From Atlantibacter sp032062175 (GTDB taxonomy: Bacteria; Pseudomonadota; Gammaproteobacteria; Enterobacterales; Enterobacteriaceae): a stretch of DNA of 64,000 nucleotides. The stretch spans positions 1-64,000 of the forward strand of contig NZ_DAMBQK010000024.1 of NCBI RefSeq assembly GCF_032062175.1, in the 5' to 3' direction. The position numbers were made by a program, and so were the translations under genes. The notes under the pieces were generated by a model, which saw only the letters and a program-made list of their open reading frames with translations, did no database searches and was not told the origin of the DNA. Below are positions 60,136 to 64,000 of the stretch, piece after piece. Within the stretch, counting starts at the first letter, position 1. The number at the start of each line of letters is the position of its first letter.

Positions 60136-60927
60136 ATGAAAATACTCGTTGCAGGGGCGACAGGAAGTATTGGCCTTCAGGTCGTGAATACCGCTATCAA
60201 AATGGGCCATCAGCCTGTAGCACTGGTCAGAAATAAGCGCAAAGTGAAATCGCTTCCTCGGGGAACGGATGTTTTTTACGGCGATGTTTCATTGCCTGAA
60301 ACACTCACTGATTTGCCGAGAGATATCGATGCCATCATCTTCACGCTCGGTTCCGATGGCCAGGGGCGTATTGGTGCCAGGGCGATAGATTACGGCGGAG
60401 TGCGCAATATTTTACGAATATTCAGGGATGCACCTTTTCATATCGCTCTGATGACCACGATTGGCGTGACTGAACGACTCAGCACCTGGAATCAACACAC
60501 TGAGGTTCATGACTGGAAAAGACGTGCCGAGCGTCTGGTCAGGGCAAGTGGTCATCCCTATACCATCGTCAGGCCCGGCTGGTTTGATTACAACAATGAT
60601 GATGAGCACAGAATCGTTATGCTTCAGGGAGATCGTCGCCATGCCGGAACACCGGAAGATGGTGTGATATCCCGAGAGCAAATCGCTCAGGTTCTGGTCA
60701 ATGCCCTAACCAACGACGAGGCAAAAAATAAAACGTTGGAACTGGTGGCTGAACGAGGCGAAGCACAGCAGGATCTTACGCCATTGTTTGCAGACCTGAA
60801 GGCTGATGATCCACAAAAAAATGATGGGGTTTTAGACATAGACAATATGCCTCTACGTGAAGAACCTGAGTGCATTATTAACGAGCTGAACCTGTATTCA
60901 AAAAAATTAACCAATCTACAACCCTGA
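60136..60927 (+). CDS. NAD(P)-binding NmrA/atypical SDR family protein
   Basis: A 263-residue protein with the Rossmann GATGSIGLQVVNTAIKMGHQ near the start and RASGHPYTIVRPGWFDYNND in the middle (YTIVRPGWF is typical of atypical SDRs). May act as a sensor or reductase of NAD(P). Probably controlled by the LysR regulator encoded divergently. Confidence 0.87.
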   Translation: MKILVAGATGSIGLQVVNTAIKMGHQPVALVRNKRKVKSLPRGTDVFYGDVSLPETLTDLPRDIDAIIFTLGSDGQGRIGARAIDYGGVRNILRIFRDAPFHIALMTTIGVTERLSTWNQHTEVHDWKRRAERLVRASGHPYTIVRPGWFDYNNDDEHRIVMLQGDRRHAGTPEDGVISREQIAQVLVNALTNDEAKNKTLELVAERGEAQQDLTPLFADLKADDPQKNDGVLDIDNMPLREEPECIINELNLYSKKLTNLQP

Positions 60928-60935
60928 CAATTTTG

Positions 60936-60963
60936 TCATATAGCGGTCAGTCTCATGACAGCT
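60936..60963. promoter_or_regulatory. TGTCAT...ATGACA inverted repeat upstream of the DUF1471 gene
   Basis: TTGTCATATAGCGGTCAG followed by TCTCATGACAG gives a TGTCAT/ATGACA inverted repeat about 100 bp before the DUF1471 start. It resembles a Pho-type or SoxS/MarA-type region only loosely; binding protein unknown. Confidence 0.3.
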
Positions 60964-61051
60964 TAGGTCTGTATATTTGAATGTACAGAGGGGGAGAGTT
61001 CCCCTGATACGAGTCCAGTTACAAACATAGATTTTAAAAGAGATATTAGAT

Positions 61052-61303
61052 ATGAAATCACTACTTATTACTTCATTGGTCATGGGATTTATTGCAGTGA
61101 ATGCCGCATCTGCCGCTCAGGAAATTAACCACGCAGATGGGAAAGAAAAGATGGGTGTAGTCTCAGCCAGCAATGCCTATACGCTTGATGAATTATCGAA
61201 TACGCTTTCCCGTAAAGCTGATGAGCAAGGGGCAACGTCATTCAAAATCCTGTCGGCAACGGGGGATAACAGGCTACATGGGGTTGCTGAAATCTATAAG
61301 TAA
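61052..61303 (+). CDS. DUF1471 (YdgH/BhsA/McbA) family exported protein
   Basis: An 83-residue protein with signal peptide (cleavage near ASA-A) and the DUF1471 core: MGVVSASNAYTLDELSNTLS, then KADEQGATSFKILSATGDNR, LHGVAEIYK. These small periplasmic/outer-membrane proteins (BhsA, McbA, YhcN) are induced by acid, peroxide, copper or biofilm signals. It precedes an AraC-family gene by 55 bp. Confidence 0.9.
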   Translation: MKSLLITSLVMGFIAVNAASAAQEINHADGKEKMGVVSASNAYTLDELSNTLSRKADEQGATSFKILSATGDNRLHGVAEIYK

Positions 61304-61357
61304 ATCATTAGCATCCCGAACAGGATGTTTCACAGCCTTCATAGTGAGCGTCGATTT

Positions 61358-61726
61358 ATGTTCAGAACAGAATACATCATCGATGAGATAACTCAATGGA
61401 TTGATTCAAACTTACACAAGCCGCTGAAGATAGAGGATGTTGCTGCGCGGGCAGGATACTCCAAGTGGCATCTTCAGCGGATTTTTGTGCAGGTGAAAGA
61501 AGTTAGCCTTGGGAAGTACATAAGAGATACGAAACTTAGACTTGCAGCAAAAGATCTTATTGATACTAATGAATCAATTATGGAGATCGCTTATAAGTAT
61601 GGATACGATTCCCAACAGACATTTACGAGGGTCTTTTCCAAAACTTATAACTTTCCACCCATGATGTATCGGAAAATCAATAAGTTGACCATTACTATAA
61701 ATAGATCCAAATCTTTACCTTTATAA
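61358..61726 (+). CDS. MarA/SoxS/RamA-like AraC family regulator
   Basis: A 122-residue protein consisting of one AraC DNA-binding domain with two HTHs: IEDVAARAGYSKWHLQRIFV and IAYKYGYDSQQTFTRVFSKT. Length and sequence fit MarA/SoxS/RamA/RarA, which activate efflux and stress genes. The start at 61358 gives the family length. Which member cannot be fixed without alignment. Confidence 0.85.
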   Translation: MFRTEYIIDEITQWIDSNLHKPLKIEDVAARAGYSKWHLQRIFVQVKEVSLGKYIRDTKLRLAAKDLIDTNESIMEIAYKYGYDSQQTFTRVFSKTYNFPPMMYRKINKLTITINRSKSLPL

Positions 61727-62073
61727 ATTCATATAGACACTACGACTTTTATTACATTTACTTAGATACTTTTAAGTTACCAATAAAAAATTGAGAATAT
61801 AACTTCAACATAACCATTTAAGAAGAAAAATTAATTAAATTAATAAAAAACTCAAAGGTTCCATCAACGTTAATCTTTAAATCCCTATTTTCGATACACT
61901 TGTTGTGATTTTCCAAGTCTTAAAAAGGTTAACGCATAAGCCACTCAAGTCAGTAAATGACTCATCGCATAGAATAAAATCATCAATTGTGATATAGATC
62001 ACGAAAATTGTGCATAGCACTCATTAATCAATTACTGTAAAATATTGTTATTTCAAACTTTGTGATGACGATT
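61727..62073. other. AT-rich upstream region of the defence-like gene pair
   Basis: About 350 bp of very low GC with no gene. It marks a sharp composition change from the MarA-like gene and carries the promoter of the following pair (inference). Confidence 0.4.
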
Positions 62074-62994
62074 ATGGGTGAATTTTCAAAATACGTTGGT
62101 GAAGTAGGCGAAGATATTGTCAATGATTTTCTAACTCTATTTGGTTGGCGAAACATGTGCAATAATAAAAAAGTAGATTGCTGTGTTTCGACACATGAAA
62201 AAATAACACATGGTGTCGATGCTTTATACGTATATGATTCTCTACTTCAAAAACAGACATTAGTTAGTGTTGTTGTTTCTGCTAAATACTCTGCATCATC
62301 TTACACTAGTGTCAAATCAACCTTTAGAGATCATTTTAAAGATATTGCCAACACAATTGAATGTTACAATAAATCACAACTAAAAAGGAACATTACCAAA
62401 AACTTTAAAGGCAGTTCTCGAAAAGAAGATATTGGTGTATTGTTTTATTTAAACAATGATGAGAATGAAGAAAAAGATAACATTAAAGGTACCATAGCAA
62501 ATACCAGAATAGATAGTACATTAAAATTTAATACAATACATGTCATTGATAATGCAAGAGCTAAATTTTTATTTGAGTCATTAAACTTCATTAGAAAAAA
62601 ATATAAAGATTGTGATTTTTTTTGCAATAATACAACATTAAATATAGCATCTTCAAAAACACACACAAAAATCATGCCAGTAGAATATATCACATCACCA
62701 ATAATCCCTATATCTGTTGCATCTGAAAATGGTCGAAGATTTATTTTACTTTGCGATTTCGATTTTAGTAAAGAGTCCCTAACCCTTGTTTTCAATTTAG
62801 CCAGAAAATTATGCTCTGACTTTTCAAGTCACTATGAAATATACTTCAAACAATATAACGCGCTCACCGACGATCCTATAATAGATGAAGTTAAAATGTC
62901 ACAAATAAATGAAGATGATGACATCATAGAGAGCATAGATGTACAAATCTCATCTTATAACTCTAACTTCAGGAATATCAAAAATGAGAAATAA
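62074..62994 (+). CDS. PD-(D/E)XK-like nuclease protein, possibly GapS4a of a GAPS4-type defence system
   Basis: A 306-residue, low-GC gene. The N-terminal 80 residues fit a PD-(D/E)XK nuclease: Glu in GEVGEDIVNDFLTLFGW (residue 13), Asp in HGVDALYVYDS (49) and the SxK in VVVSAKYSAS (69-71). The next part (FRDHFKDIANTIECYNKSQL) and the rest are helical and charged. The two-gene layout with an 11-bp overlap and the N terminus resemble GAPS4, a phage-defence system of Gammaproteobacteria that I recall but cannot align here. Start at ATG 62074 gives the MGEFSK beginning; GTG 62062 and ATG 62065 are in frame upstream. Confidence 0.55.
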   Translation: MGEFSKYVGEVGEDIVNDFLTLFGWRNMCNNKKVDCCVSTHEKITHGVDALYVYDSLLQKQTLVSVVVSAKYSASSYTSVKSTFRDHFKDIANTIECYNKSQLKRNITKNFKGSSRKEDIGVLFYLNNDENEEKDNIKGTIANTRIDSTLKFNTIHVIDNARAKFLFESLNFIRKKYKDCDFFCNNTTLNIASSKTHTKIMPVEYITSPIIPISVASENGRRFILLCDFDFSKESLTLVFNLARKLCSDFSSHYEIYFKQYNALTDDPIIDEVKMSQINEDDDIIESIDVQISSYNSNFRNIKNEK

Positions 62995-64000
62995 AATTGA
63001 CTTCATTCCATCTGGTGACGAATTAAAAAATCTAGTTGGACAAATGAACTGTACAGGCACAATAATTAATAACATATTGCGAGAGAGAGGGGTGTTCTGC
63101 TCTTCTTCAGAAAAGACCATAACAGTCCCCAATCTAATAACTTCTTTTTTGAGTCCTGAAGAATCCTATGAATTACTCCAAAGCATCAAAACAAAAGAAA
63201 AATTAGATAAAGTTAATTTTCGTAATTTTGAGATTGATAATGACGCTGAACTTTTAGAAGAACTTAGTGGATGTATCGATGTTGATGATTTAATAAGTAA
63301 TGAATATACTAACATCGAAATTTCTGATTTTAACGATTTTACATCATTAGATGGTAAATCAAATAACTCTATAATAATGGAGTTCGAGTTATGTCGTAAA
63401 GATATATTAGATGATTGGTATATCACCGAGAAATTTTTCAGAGGTTCTGTAGAAATTAAGAAAGATTATGATGGCGAACGTGCTCAACTATTAATGAATG
63501 TTAAATTGAATCATACATCGCCAGAAACAAAAGAAATATCTGAACGAATTGTGTCGTTAGTTGAAAGTAAACTCCTTAAAGATCAAATCATCAAAGACTC
63601 CCCTCATGGTGGGAAAGTACTCTTTAACGATTTTGAAAATGAATATCGTGTATCATTTTTAAGCGAACTTGCTAAACAGCACATTGGGTATGAATTTTAC
63701 TATAAAAAAATTGATGATGTTCATTTCAATCCAGATAAAGATGCAGATTACTCTACACAACCTCAATTAGTAACCAATTTCCTTGAAAAAGATATTGAGC
63801 AATATCGGGTTAAAGGGGATCTTGATAAAATCATATCAATAAAATGGAAACATATTCACCCATACGTTAAAGTAACTAAAGTATTAGCTAGTTATACAAT
63901 TGCTCATGGTAAATATGAGGGCGATTGTAAAGTCTCATATGAATTTAGCGATTACGGACGTAAAAACTCTCTCAATCCAGAATTATGCATTACTGTTGTA
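62984..64000 (+). CDS. Second gene of the pair, possibly GapS4b; truncated by the window end
   Basis: Open for 339 codons from ATG 62984 to the right edge with no stop. It starts MRNKIDFIPSGDELKNLVGQ, then the RERGVFCSSSEKTITVPNLI segment, and continues AT-rich, acidic and helical. The first ten bases overlap the previous gene, showing tight coupling. The RGVF..SEK segment is what I associate with GapS4b family proteins; a firm call needs the full protein. Confidence 0.5.
   Translation, partial: MRNKIDFIPSGDELKNLVGQMNCTGTIINNILRERGVFCSSSEKTITVPNLITSFLSPEESYELLQSIKTKEKLDKVNFRNFEIDNDAELLEELSGCIDVDDLISNEYTNIEISDFNDFTSLDGKSNNSIIMEFELCRKDILDDWYITEKFFRGSVEIKKDYDGERAQLLMNVKLNHTSPETKEISERIVSLVESKLLKDQIIKDSPHGGKVLFNDFENEYRVSFLSELAKQHIGYEFYYKKIDDVHFNPDKDADYSTQPQLVTNFLEKDIEQYRVKGDLDKIISIKWKHIHPYVKVTKVLASYTIAHGKYEGDCKVSYEFSDYGRKNSLNPELCITVV

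Noticed and set aside
1..64000. CRISPR arrays, tRNA or rRNA genes, complete insertion sequences
   Set aside because: No regularly spaced repeats, cloverleaf-like segments or transposase genes were found on reading either strand.

Overview
The window is chromosomal DNA of an enteric gamma-proteobacterium (Enterobacteriaceae; gene content suggests Enterobacter, Klebsiella or a close relative, but the genus is an inference). Supporting evidence is a complete arnBCADTEF lipid A modification operon, a CP4-57/CP4-44-type island module, an lpxP-like gene, a cspH/csp pair and an arsRBC-arsH locus, all with enteric sequence character.

Layout, left to right. (1) 0-6.2 kb: the first 17 codons of a type VI secretion sheath gene (tssB) leave the left edge; then an exported DJ-1/PfpI protein, a LuxR-type regulator, a patch of decayed coding sequence, and a two-gene exported unit (DUF3142 protein plus a 714-residue protein). 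(2) 6.2-13.7 kb: arnBCADTEF on the minus strand, tightly overlapped, with good PhoP- and PmrA-type direct repeats in the 750-bp region behind it. (3) 14.4-18.9 kb: MHS-type transporter, NagB-like deaminase, short NagA-like deacetylase and ROK repressor, probably an amino-sugar unit with a strong palindromic operator. (4) 19.3-29.3 kb: a genomic island module (cbtA-cbeA-yeeT-radC-klcA-DUF905-IrmA-like-yfjR-yfjQ-yfjP, AlpA, YfjJ-like) without an integrase, including one broken zinc-ribbon gene. (5) 29.4-39.3 kb: Bcr-type efflux pump, nitroreductase, and a two-component system embedded among exported hydrolases, a Tat-type aldo/keto reductase, a cupin, a CMD-family protein and a flavodoxin. (6) 39.5-53.1 kb: a cold/envelope-stress region: LpxP-like acyltransferase, two mini zinc-ribbon proteins, YmgB-like regulator, a 2.86-thousand-residue cyclic beta-1,2-glucan synthase, cspH and a second csp gene, and an ElaB/YqjD-type protein. 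(7) 53.4-57.0 kb: small tyrosine recombinase and arsenic resistance genes. (8) 57.2-61.7 kb: two aldo/keto reductases, LysR regulator, NAD(P)-binding protein, DUF1471 protein and MarA/SoxS-like regulator. (9) 62.0 kb to the right edge: an AT-rich, overlapping two-gene unit that resembles the GAPS4-type anti-phage system (PD-(D/E)XK-like first gene, second gene cut by the window end).

Links between regions. A palindrome ATGAA-N5-TTCATAG sits upstream of the efflux pump (29.4 kb), the nitroreductase (31.5 kb) and the LysR gene (60.0 kb), with a degenerate copy before the aldo/keto reductases (57.1 kb), suggesting one LysR regulon. A different palindrome, CTGACA-N4-TGTCAG, occurs in the hydrolase/aldo-keto reductase divergent promoter (32.8 kb) and just before the cupin gene (36.2 kb), suggesting these are targets of the response regulator encoded between them. 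Small genes not obvious by length alone (tssB start, two 54-58 residue zinc ribbons, a 24-codon ORF with a perfect Shine-Dalgarno sequence) were read directly from the sequence.
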